Assembly: GCA_035532835.1 (NCBI GenBank)
Contig: DATKQG010000038.1
Location: forward strand, 1-64,000
DNA: 64,000 nucleotides
Reading direction: 5' to 3'
Source of the DNA: Candidatus Dormiibacterota bacterium
GTDB lineage: Bacteria; Vulcanimicrobiota; Vulcanimicrobiia; Vulcanimicrobiales; Vulcanimicrobiaceae
The notes under the pieces are model-generated. The model was not told the origin of the DNA, searched no databases, and saw only the letters and a list, made by a program, of their open reading frames with translations. Shown piece after piece: positions 32,652-39,560 of the stretch. Both the position numbers and the translations under genes were made by a program. Every line of letters begins with the position of its first letter. Within the stretch, counting starts at the first letter, position 1.

Positions 32652-33617
32652 GTGAGCCGACACTACGCCGTTATTTCCATTGGCAGCAATTCAACGCGTG
32701 TGTTGCTTGCCGATATGGCACCCGAGCAACCGCATATCGATCTTGCGCGCTCGATCGGCACGCGGATCGGCGAGGGCTTAGTTGAAGGCGGCGCGCTTGC
32801 CGAAGAGCCCATGCGGCGAACTGCCGATGCGGTCCGCGCGCATCTTCGCGCGGTGCGCGGGCATTACGTCAAAATCTTCGCTATCGCCACGAGCGCGGTG
32901 CGGCGCAGCACCAACGGCGCCGCATTTGCCGAGCGCATTCACGATATCGTAGGGGTGCCGTTGCGCGTCCTTTCGGGCGATGAAGAAGCCTCGGCCTCGT
33001 ATCGCGGCGCGACGACGGCGGTTCCCGCTGCGCCCGGCGCCCGGCTCGGCGTCATCGATACCGGGGGCGGGAGCACCGAATATGCCGTCGGCGACGGGCA
33101 CGACCCCGAGCAGACCGTTTCGTGCGAGATCGGCGCCGTGCGCCTCACCGAAGCCGTCCCGGCGTTAGCGGGGCGACAAGGCGTCGTGGACTTGCTCACC
33201 ATCGAGCGAGCCCGCGCGATCGCTCGCGAGGCGCTGGTGCCCCTGGCAGCCTTCCCCGCCGTCGAGCGCCTAGCGCTGGTGGGCGGCTCGGCAACGACGA
33301 CCGCCGCGGTCGTGCGCGGCAAGAAGGGGAAGCTGGCGACGTTCGAGCTTACGCGCAGCGACCTGCAGCGCGCCCTAGTACGGCTGTGCGCCCTGGGGTA
33401 TAAAGAGCGTAAGGATCTCCCCGGCATGAAGCCGCAACGGGCCGACATCCTCCCGGCCGGCATCATCGTGCTCGATGCCGCCCTGGAGTTGCTACAGCGC
33501 GATATCGCGACCGCGACGACGGCCGATTTGTTGTTGGGGTTTCTGCTACAGCAACGCGACGCATCCCCTATACACGAACACGCAGGCAGGATGCAGCCGA
33601 CACGCCCCCGGAGGTAA
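32652..33617 (+). CDS. ppx: Ppx/GppA family phosphatase
   Basis: This ASKHA-fold enzyme degrades polyphosphate or converts pppGpp to ppGpp. It shows AVISIGSNSTRVLLAD (phosphate 1), ATSAVRRSTNG, LSGDEEASASYRGA, GVIDTGGGSTEYAVG (phosphate 2) and LALVGGSATTTAAV. With 321 residues it has only the catalytic N-terminal domains, as in the short exopolyphosphatases. Start is GTG 32652. Confidence 0.88.
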   Translation: MSRHYAVISIGSNSTRVLLADMAPEQPHIDLARSIGTRIGEGLVEGGALAEEPMRRTADAVRAHLRAVRGHYVKIFAIATSAVRRSTNGAAFAERIHDIVGVPLRVLSGDEEASASYRGATTAVPAAPGARLGVIDTGGGSTEYAVGDGHDPEQTVSCEIGAVRLTEAVPALAGRQGVVDLLTIERARAIAREALVPLAAFPAVERLALVGGSATTTAAVVRGKKGKLATFELTRSDLQRALVRLCALGYKERKDLPGMKPQRADILPAGIIVLDAALELLQRDIATATTADLLLGFLLQQRDASPIHEHAGRMQPTRPRR

Positions 33618-33625
33618 CGCACACG

Positions 33626-33868
33626 ATGGAAGACCAGAACATTCACGCGCAGATCGAAGACCTGATCGCCCAGGAGCATGCGCTGCTCGAACACGGCGAC
33701 CGCGGGACCCTTAGCGAGAACGATCTCGCTCGCCTCGAATCGCTCGAGGTTCAACTCGACCGGTATTGGGATTTACTCCGCCAGCGCCGCGCCCGCCGCG
33801 ATGCGGGCCAAAATCCCGGCGAAGCACAGCTCCGCTCGGCAAGTACGGTAGAGCACTACCAACAGTAG
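33626..33868 (+). CDS. DUF2630 family protein
   Basis: This 80-residue helical protein reads INAQIEDLIAQEHALLE-like (NIHAQIEDLIAQEH), then RLESLEVQLDRYWDLLRQRRARRDAGQNP. This is the full extent of the DUF2630 family found mostly in Actinobacteria. The function is unknown. A GGAGG ribosome site precedes it; it starts 8 nt after ppx. Confidence 0.8.
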   Translation: MEDQNIHAQIEDLIAQEHALLEHGDRGTLSENDLARLESLEVQLDRYWDLLRQRRARRDAGQNPGEAQLRSASTVEHYQQ

Positions 33869-33882
33869 CCGGTAGTGCCCAC

Positions 33883-33966
33883 GGGATGATGGTGGAATCG
33901 GTAGACACAGCAGACTTAAAATCTGCAGTTCGAAAGAGCGTCCGGGTTCGAGTCCCGGTCATCCCA
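33883..33966 (+). tRNA. tRNA-Leu (TAA)
   Basis: 84 nt. The acceptor GGGATGA pairs with TCATCCC. The anticodon loop CTTAAAA carries TAA, a variable arm (GCAGTTCGAAAGAGC region) is long as in class II tRNAs, and the T arm is GGGTTCGAGTCCC. CCA is not encoded. Confidence 0.93.
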
Positions 33967-34058
33967 TGAAATGTGCCCTTATGTGACGGCGCTTTGAGGG
34001 ACCTGTAGCCGGTCGGCAAGGCCTCCAAAGCCTCGAACTCGATTGCTTATTGCGGGGC

Positions 34059-34507
34059 TTAACGGCGTTTGCGCAACAACTCGAATTTTCGGTCGCTTGC
34101 GATAACGCGGCTGTAGGTATCCCGTGTAATGCCGCCGACGCGAAGCGCTTCGATGATGCGCTGGAGATCGTGCTGATCGCGCGCGAGCACTTCCAGCACC
34201 CAATCATAATGACCGGTTGTGACTAGGGCACGCACGATGCCGGGTACGGTTGCGACCCGCGCCTCGAACTGTTCGGCCGTCGTCGTGGACTCCATTTTTA
34301 CTTCGACGAGCGCATGAATCGTCAACCCGAATATCGATGGGTCGATCTCGGCGTCGTAGGAGAGGATCGCACGTCGCTCTTGCAGCTTGCGCACGCGCTC
34401 GGCAACCGCGTTCGCGCTCAAACCGACGCGTTCGGCTAAATCTTTGAACGAAATGCGTGCATCGGATTGTAAGGCACAGAGAATACGCGGTCAATTGCGT
34501 CGATCAC
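34059..34507 (-). pseudogene. Lrp/AsnC-family regulator with N-terminal frameshift
   Basis: The C-terminal part reads as a normal Lrp/AsnC protein: RISFKDLAERVGLSANAVAERVRKL (HTH) and a RAM effector domain (IHALVEVKM ... GHYDWVLEVLARD). The HTH part has no start codon in its frame: a TGA stands at ILCALQ minus a few codons. The expected beginning, IDAIDR (from GTG 34507), lies in another frame. One missing base near 34484-34489 explains both, giving IDR-x-ILCALQSDARISF. It is either a real inactivating deletion or a sequencing error. Confidence 0.7.
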
Positions 34508-34634
34508 CTTGTTTTCTTCGCTTGATTAGGCCAAATCTCCCTTAAAACGGTGTGAAGCGCGGCGCTTTCCGCGTTATCATCGTCGGAACGCATGCCGTCC
34601 GATTTAGCGTCTTCGAACGAAGGGGATTCGTGTA

Positions 34635-35651
34635 ATGATTCCGGCGTTTGCCCTTGCGGCAACTGTAGCACTGACTAGCGCTCAAGTAGACAGCGTCATG
34701 GCAAACGCCGAGAAGGCGCTCAGCGCCTACGTCTTTCCCGAGTTCGGCGATAAAGCTGCCGCAATGTTGAAGGCAAAGACCCCGCAATACGAAGAGATTA
34801 CGAATCCGAAGGCCCTGCGTATCACGGTGAATCGCGACCTTTTTGCTGTTACGCACGACAAACATGTTGGTCTTTGGTATCCCTTCAATCCTGAAGATGC
34901 CCCGAGCGATCACTCCGCAGCCGCGAAGTCTGCGCAACACGAAGGCGAACTGAAGAACAACTTCGGATTCGTCTCGGTACGCCGCCTACCGGGAGACGTC
35001 GGCTACGTCGATTTCGAGTATTTTTCGGGAGACCCCGAGGTCGCTCGAGCGGTGCAAGCTACGATGATGTTCGTCGCGAGTACCGACGCGCTGATCATCG
35101 ACCTTCGTCATAATATGGGCGGCAATCCCATCGCCGCAGAAACGCTCGAAGGCTACTTCTTCGACTCGCAGCAACCCATCACATCGATGATGTTGCGGAA
35201 TCCGAAAACCGCCATCACTACCGAAATTCAGCAGTACACGGCACCGACCGTCCCGGGTCCGTTGTATGTTGGCAAGCCCATTTATGTCTTGACTAGCGCG
35301 CACGCGTTTTCATGCGCCGAACAGTTTACATACGATCTGCACAATCTTAAGCGAATAACCATCGTTGGAGAAACGACCGGCGGTGGCGCGAATCCTGGCG
35401 ACCCGCATAACCTCGGCCATTCGTTTGCAATTTTCATTCCGGAGGGGCGTGCGTATAGCCCTGTGACGAAGACGAACTGGGAGGGCACGGGGATCGCTCC
35501 GGACGTCCCCGTAGCAGAGGCTAACGCGCTACCCAAAGCCTACGGCCTCGCACTGCGCTACGTTTTGATGCACGACAAAAATGCCGGTGTGCATGACGAG
35601 GCAACGCAGGCTATTGCGGATCCGCAGAAAGCGCTGTTATCGCAGCCGTAG
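34635..35651 (+). CDS. S41 family peptidase (C-terminal processing protease-like)
   Basis: This 338-residue protein has an N-terminal helical domain, then GDVGYVDFEYFSGD, DALIIDLRHNMGGNP (the R-x-N-x-GG strand of S41), VLTSAHAFSCAEQF (catalytic Ser in SCAE) and VGETTGGGANPG. No PDZ domain is visible. This plan is that of the tail-specific/IRBP-like S41 group. A short hydrophobic start (FALAATVALTSAQ) may be a signal peptide. Confidence 0.82.
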   Translation: MIPAFALAATVALTSAQVDSVMANAEKALSAYVFPEFGDKAAAMLKAKTPQYEEITNPKALRITVNRDLFAVTHDKHVGLWYPFNPEDAPSDHSAAAKSAQHEGELKNNFGFVSVRRLPGDVGYVDFEYFSGDPEVARAVQATMMFVASTDALIIDLRHNMGGNPIAAETLEGYFFDSQQPITSMMLRNPKTAITTEIQQYTAPTVPGPLYVGKPIYVLTSAHAFSCAEQFTYDLHNLKRITIVGETTGGGANPGDPHNLGHSFAIFIPEGRAYSPVTKTNWEGTGIAPDVPVAEANALPKAYGLALRYVLMHDKNAGVHDEATQAIADPQKALLSQP

Positions 35652-35673
35652 GTCAAGGGCCTTGTCGTTGTTG

Positions 35674-35692
35674 CTATATTCTGATAATATAG
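35674..35692 (+). promoter_or_regulatory. Palindromic operator over higBA promoter
   Basis: CTATATT-N5-AATATAG is a perfect inverted repeat. It overlaps TAATAT (35685-35690), which lies 6 nt before the higB ATG. This fits autorepression by the HigBA complex. Confidence 0.6.
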
Positions 35693-35696
35693 GACT

Positions 35697-35993
35697 ATGA
35701 TTAAGGTCTTCGCGGATACGGGCACCGAAGACATTTTTCGTGGTCGCGTCACTAAAGCCGCGCGTCGAGTGCTTCCTCTTGAGCTTCATGCCATAGCGCG
35801 CCGCAAACTCGCGGTGATCGATTATTCAAGCGATGTGGGGATGCTCCGAATTCCTCCGAGCAATCATCTGGAAGCGCTGGATGGCGATCGTAAGGGTCAG
35901 TACTCGATTCGAATCAATCGGAGATACCGTATTTGTTTCAGGTGGGATGAGGAAGAGTATGCCACCGCCGTTGAGATTGTTGATTACCATTAA
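35697..35993 (+). CDS. higB: RelE/HigB-family toxin
   Basis: This 98-residue protein of the RelE/ParE superfamily, HigB branch, is expected to cleave mRNA on the ribosome. Seen are RRVLPLELHAIARRKLAVID, LRIPPSNHLEALDGDRKGQYSIRINRRYRICF and AVEIVDYH, the typical core with basic residues. The toxin-first order with the antitoxin 12 nt downstream is the mark of higBA. Confidence 0.92.
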   Translation: MIKVFADTGTEDIFRGRVTKAARRVLPLELHAIARRKLAVIDYSSDVGMLRIPPSNHLEALDGDRKGQYSIRINRRYRICFRWDEEEYATAVEIVDYH

Positions 35994-36005
35994 GGGAGGA
36001 AGATT

Positions 36006-36320
36006 ATGGCGAAAGCTATTGCGGGCAAGCCGCCGATAACGCCTGGCGAAATACTAATAGGCGAATTCCTTGAACCACTAGGCATTACGCAGCGAGCGTT
36101 TGCCAAAGCTATTGGCGTCAGCCCCGCTTATGTAAGCGATATCGTGCATGGGCGACGCGGCATATCACCTGAGATGGCACTCCGCTTTGAGGCGGCCTTA
36201 AAAATGCCAGCGCGGTTTTGGCTAAATGCGCAGCTTGCGAGCGACCTTTTTGCTGTAGAGTGTGATAAACGGGCTGCTGCGAAGCGTCGCAAGATCAGGC
36301 TTCTTAACGTCGCGGCATGA
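36006..36320 (+). CDS. higA: HigA-family antitoxin
   Basis: The 104-residue antitoxin opens with PITPGEILIGEFLEPLGITQRAFAKAIGVSPAYVSDIVHGRRGIS, an HTH_3/XRE domain specific to HigA, followed by ALKMPARFWLNAQLASDLF. It neutralises HigB and represses the promoter with it. A strong ribosome site GGGAGGA precedes the ATG. Confidence 0.93.
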   Translation: MAKAIAGKPPITPGEILIGEFLEPLGITQRAFAKAIGVSPAYVSDIVHGRRGISPEMALRFEAALKMPARFWLNAQLASDLFAVECDKRAAAKRRKIRLLNVAA

Positions 36321-36417
36321 CGCCGCCTTGGGAGGGTATCAAGCCGACGCTCGTGCGGACCGCGACGTCGATGTCGGATACCTCGTTGGCGCGCGAGTAG
36401 TCCCGCAGGCGCGCGTG

Positions 36418-37434
36418 TTACTGAAGTAGCGGCTGGGCGCCGCCTGGGATTGTATCGGCTTTGGTTGTGAAGCGCTCGGGTAGGCCGGCGAGCGTGTTCG
36501 CGAGCATGCGGGCGCGGCAGAGCGGGTCGTTCACGTAGGCGGACCATCGGTTCGCGACTTCGGCCAGTTGTGCGTTCGACGTCATTGCGCTCAACACGCG
36601 TAACTGGGCGATGTGAATGGCGTGGTATTTCAAAACGGCCACTTTCCGATGGCCGTTCTTCGAAACCAACAGGTCGTAATACGACCAATACCCTGCGTCG
36701 TACAGCGGCAGCGTTTGACAGATCGTTTCCAGCGCGTTGGCGAGCAACCCGGCAATCAAGGCGTCACCGGTTTTTTTATGTAGATCCCACAGGCCCCAAT
36801 AGGCGAAGATATTGCCGTTGAGGATATGTGTGGCGGGCGCCACGGCGATCTCTTCAAAAAAAAGGAGCTTGCCCGCGCGCCAGCAGACGCCGCCCTCTCG
36901 AACGTCGTGCCGAAACACCTGCGCGGCGGTCAAAGCCGCCTCGAAATAGCCGTCGTTCGGGCATACCTCGGCGGCCCGCAACAGAAGCGAAATGGCCTCG
37001 CCTTGAGCCATCCCCGATATCCAGCCCGCGTCCGCGCCGTACGGCGCATTCGGGAAATCATACGCGTACGCTCCGGGCACGCCGTTGATCTGCATGTGAT
37101 GATCGCGAAGCCAACGGGCCTGATGTAAGAAGTTCGCATGGGATCGGCGATCTGCATTCGCGAGCCACGCCGCATGATGGTGCAGTCCAAATTGCGCGAT
37201 GCGGACGGGATGATATTTACCACCTTGCGGCGTGAGGATGACGCCGCGTTCGTCAAACGGAGCGCAAGTCCAATCCTCGCCCAACGTCTGTTGACCGGGG
37301 AACCAATCGATGTAATATGGGCCGAGCGTATCGCCGTCCGGCGAGGCTAATCGGTACGGGCGATCTGCCTCCCAGCGCACCGGAAATGCAAGGGCGAGCG
37401 AGCGTCGATATTTTCTAGGCAGTACCTGCTGCAT
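36418..37434 (-). CDS. D-glucuronyl C5-epimerase-like protein
   Basis: The 338-residue protein matches the catalytic domain of heparosan/glucuronyl C5-epimerases: YYIDWFPGQQ, QFGLHHHAAWLA, GWISGMAQGEAISLLLRA, HILNGNIFAYWGLWDL, and the conserved SYYDL ... YHAIHIAQL near the end. Such enzymes convert glucuronic to iduronic acid in a polymer. No signal peptide is visible, so it may act on lipid-linked precursors inside the cell. Lying at the edge of the exopolysaccharide locus, it suggests a uronic-acid-containing polymer. Confidence 0.78.
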   Translation of the reverse strand: MQQVLPRKYRRSLALAFPVRWEADRPYRLASPDGDTLGPYYIDWFPGQQTLGEDWTCAPFDERGVILTPQGGKYHPVRIAQFGLHHHAAWLANADRRSHANFLHQARWLRDHHMQINGVPGAYAYDFPNAPYGADAGWISGMAQGEAISLLLRAAEVCPNDGYFEAALTAAQVFRHDVREGGVCWRAGKLLFFEEIAVAPATHILNGNIFAYWGLWDLHKKTGDALIAGLLANALETICQTLPLYDAGYWSYYDLLVSKNGHRKVAVLKYHAIHIAQLRVLSAMTSNAQLAEVANRWSAYVNDPLCRARMLANTLAGLPERFTTKADTIPGGAQPLLQ

Positions 37435-37440
37435 GCGCCC

Positions 37441-37692
37441 TCACCACGAAATGCCGCCGTATTCGGAGTATCGCTGTGGAGACGTGCCTGGCGGCGCGCT
37501 ATCGGCTAACTCCACGCGGGGAAAACGCGACGGAGCAAATGTGAGCTGCCCGCCGAACTCGTTCACGACCGTTACGCTCGGCCGTTCGCGCTGTTCTTCG
37601 ATCTGAACCAGAGCGGCTTGGGCGCTCTCACGTTCGCGGAAATAGAGCGCCTGTGCTTGTGTCGAATACTCCCCGTGCAAAACGACGTACAT
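37441..37692 (-). CDS. Small hypothetical protein in polysaccharide locus
   Basis: ATG 37692 has GAGG 8 nt upstream and gives 83 residues: YVVLHGEYSTQAQALYFRERESAQAALVQIEEQ, with a Pro-rich tail. The frame is open to 37740, but that would overlap the acyltransferase end. It is not recognised. It lies 6 nt before the epimerase start and is likely co-transcribed. Confidence 0.5.
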   Translation of the reverse strand: MYVVLHGEYSTQAQALYFRERESAQAALVQIEEQRERPSVTVVNEFGGQLTFAPSRFPRVELADSAPPGTSPQRYSEYGGISW

Positions 37693-37702
37693 CGCGCGAG
37701 CC

Positions 37703-38308
37703 TCACTTTGCGGCGCTGTATCGAGCATCTGCCGCTTCACGAAGCCCGGTGTCGACCGACCGAATCACGCGAGCCGGGTTGCCGGCCGCCACGGAATACG
37801 GCGGGATGTCCGACGTTACGATCGCGCCGGCTCCGATTAGCGAGTGGTGCCCGATGCGGACCCCGGGGACCAATACCGCGCCGGAACCGATCAGGACGTG
37901 CGATTCGACGATAACCGGCTCGAAACTGAATCGCAATTTTGTGTAGGGGTCGTTCACCCAAGGTTCGATTGGATTGGATCCATGGCTTGAAATAACCACG
38001 TGGGGTCCCAAGTGGACGTCGTCGCCGAGCTCTACGCCGCCGGCTCCCCAGATGACGCAGTACGGCCCGATCTCGCAGTTCTTGCCGGTTCGGATATACC
38101 CGCTGCCATCGCACCAATCCCCACCGGCGCAATTCAGATACGCGCGGTGATCGATAAAGAGGCCCGGTCCCGGGAAGAAGCGGTGTTCGGCTCGCAGCAA
38201 CACACCGGTCGCAAAATGCACGTCGGGGAAGCGCTCGATCGTACGCTGTTCGCGTACGCTATGCCGCGCGGACGAAATATAGCTGCGCAACGTCGATAGG
38301 ATGTTCAT
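37703..38308 (-). CDS. Hexapeptide-repeat acyltransferase
   Basis: From ATG 38308 (about 201 residues) the sequence forms a left-handed beta-helix of the LbH/WbbJ type: IRTGKNCEIGPYCVIWGAGGVELGDDVHLGPHVVIS, then VIVESHVLIGSGAVLVPGVRIGHHSLIGAGAIVTSDIPPYSVAAGNPARVI. It probably O-acetylates sugars of the exopolysaccharide. The frame extends to 38434 but the added residues do not look like this family. Confidence 0.85.
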   Translation of the reverse strand: MNILSTLRSYISSARHSVREQRTIERFPDVHFATGVLLRAEHRFFPGPGLFIDHRAYLNCAGGDWCDGSGYIRTGKNCEIGPYCVIWGAGGVELGDDVHLGPHVVISSHGSNPIEPWVNDPYTKLRFSFEPVIVESHVLIGSGAVLVPGVRIGHHSLIGAGAIVTSDIPPYSVAAGNPARVIRSVDTGLREAADARYSAAK

Positions 38309-38428
38309 AGTGTCAGTATCCGTTGCGGCAGCCCCCAGCCATAGGCCCCAACGTTCCAATGCCGATAGGTGCAAGGGCCCAAGGCCGAAGTCGAGCGGCG
38401 GAAAACCGGTCGGGTGGAGGACTTCATT

Positions 38429-39136
38429 ATGCATCAGCGTTCCAAGATATTCTCAACCTTTACCGCGGCCGCGATCGCGCTTGCCGCATGTGGTGGTGGG
38501 AATAGTTCGAGTCCGAGCGCAACACCCGGCGGCGTTCTGCCTGTTCCGGCAGCGGCCCCTACGCCGATTGTGTTGTTCGAAGGGGAGGTACTCGGAAACC
38601 CAACGTTTCCCGAAGGCGATACCTCAAGCGGGCCTCAAAATGGAGCGCCCTCGAGCGACGGCCTCACGTGCAACGGCGCTTCGGGCCCGCTCGCATTACA
38701 TCATCACGCTCACCTGTCGCTGTACATGGGCGGAACGCGCGTTGCGATCCCGGCAGCGATCGGCATGTTTGATCCCGTAGCTGCGGTCAACGGAATTGTC
38801 AGCGGTGGGAAGTGCGACTACGATCTCCACACGCACGACGCATCCGGCATCATTCACGTCGAGTCGACAACTATCGCGCAATTCACGCTTGGTGAATTTT
38901 TCGATATTTGGGGCGAACCGCTTAGCACGACGGACATCGCCGGCGATAGTGCGCAGACGATGATCTTTACCGCGCAGGATCCCGGAAATGGGACCGCCGG
39001 ACCGGCCTTTACGCAATATAGCGGAGACCCCAACGCGATCCAGTTGCTGCAACATGAAGAGATCGTTCTGGAAGTCGGCGCTCCGTTTGTCGTCCCCCCG
39101 CAGATCCCGAGCGTCAGCTTTCCCAGCGGCTTCTGA
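38429..39136 (+). CDS. Putative lipoprotein with His-rich segment
   Basis: ATG 38429 has GAGGA upstream and gives a signal sequence with lipobox IALAAC, so it is a secreted lipoprotein of about 235 residues. After a low-complexity linker come LHHHAHLSLYMGG and CDYDLHTHDASGIIHVES, suggesting a metal-binding site. The rest (FTLGEFFDIWGEPL) recurs in uncharacterised proteins I cannot name. It ends 3 nt before the converging receiver gene. Confidence 0.65.
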   Translation: MHQRSKIFSTFTAAAIALAACGGGNSSSPSATPGGVLPVPAAAPTPIVLFEGEVLGNPTFPEGDTSSGPQNGAPSSDGLTCNGASGPLALHHHAHLSLYMGGTRVAIPAAIGMFDPVAAVNGIVSGGKCDYDLHTHDASGIIHVESTTIAQFTLGEFFDIWGEPLSTTDIAGDSAQTMIFTAQDPGNGTAGPAFTQYSGDPNAIQLLQHEEIVLEVGAPFVVPPQIPSVSFPSGF

Positions 39137-39139
39137 ACG

Positions 39140-39544
39140 CTACCGGCTTCGAGTACGCTCGTCGAGCCGCCGGTCGATAAAACCGCCGCTCGACGCGGCG
39201 TATTTGAGGCCGGCGATAATCTCATCGCGTGTCGACGCTTTGGAGAAAACGGCGTTCGCGCCGGCCGCGCGGCAAGAACGCCACCATCCGGACTGTGGAT
39301 CGCTGGTGGAGACGCAAAGGAGCGTCTCGGGGAGCAGCGTGCGAATGATGTTCAGCGCTTCCAACGGGTCGCGTTCGACAAAATCTAGGTCGATGAATAC
39401 GGCATCCGGCTTGGCTTGTAGCAGGGCGTGCATGTCCGGTTGCGGCGTGACTTCGGTTACGTCGAAATCCGCCGCAATAAGCGTTTCCGAAAGCGCCGGG
39501 ACGAAGATGTCCTGTGCTTCGATGAGGAACGAAAGCAGTCGCAT
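39140..39544 (-). CDS. Stand-alone receiver-domain protein
   Basis: This 134-residue REC domain has AVFIDLDF with the phospho-acceptor Asp near residue 52, the Thr/Ser position in CVSTSDP, and the Lys in VFSKAST. There is no output domain. It directly follows wzc in the same direction (16 nt), hinting that a histidine kinase tunes the polysaccharide export machine through it. No kinase is nearby. Confidence 0.75.
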   Translation of the reverse strand: MRLLSFLIEAQDIFVPALSETLIAADFDVTEVTPQPDMHALLQAKPDAVFIDLDFVERDPLEALNIIRTLLPETLLCVSTSDPQSGWWRSCRAAGANAVFSKASTRDEIIAGLKYAASSGGFIDRRLDERTRSR

Positions 39545-39560
39545 GCTACCTCTTATCGGA

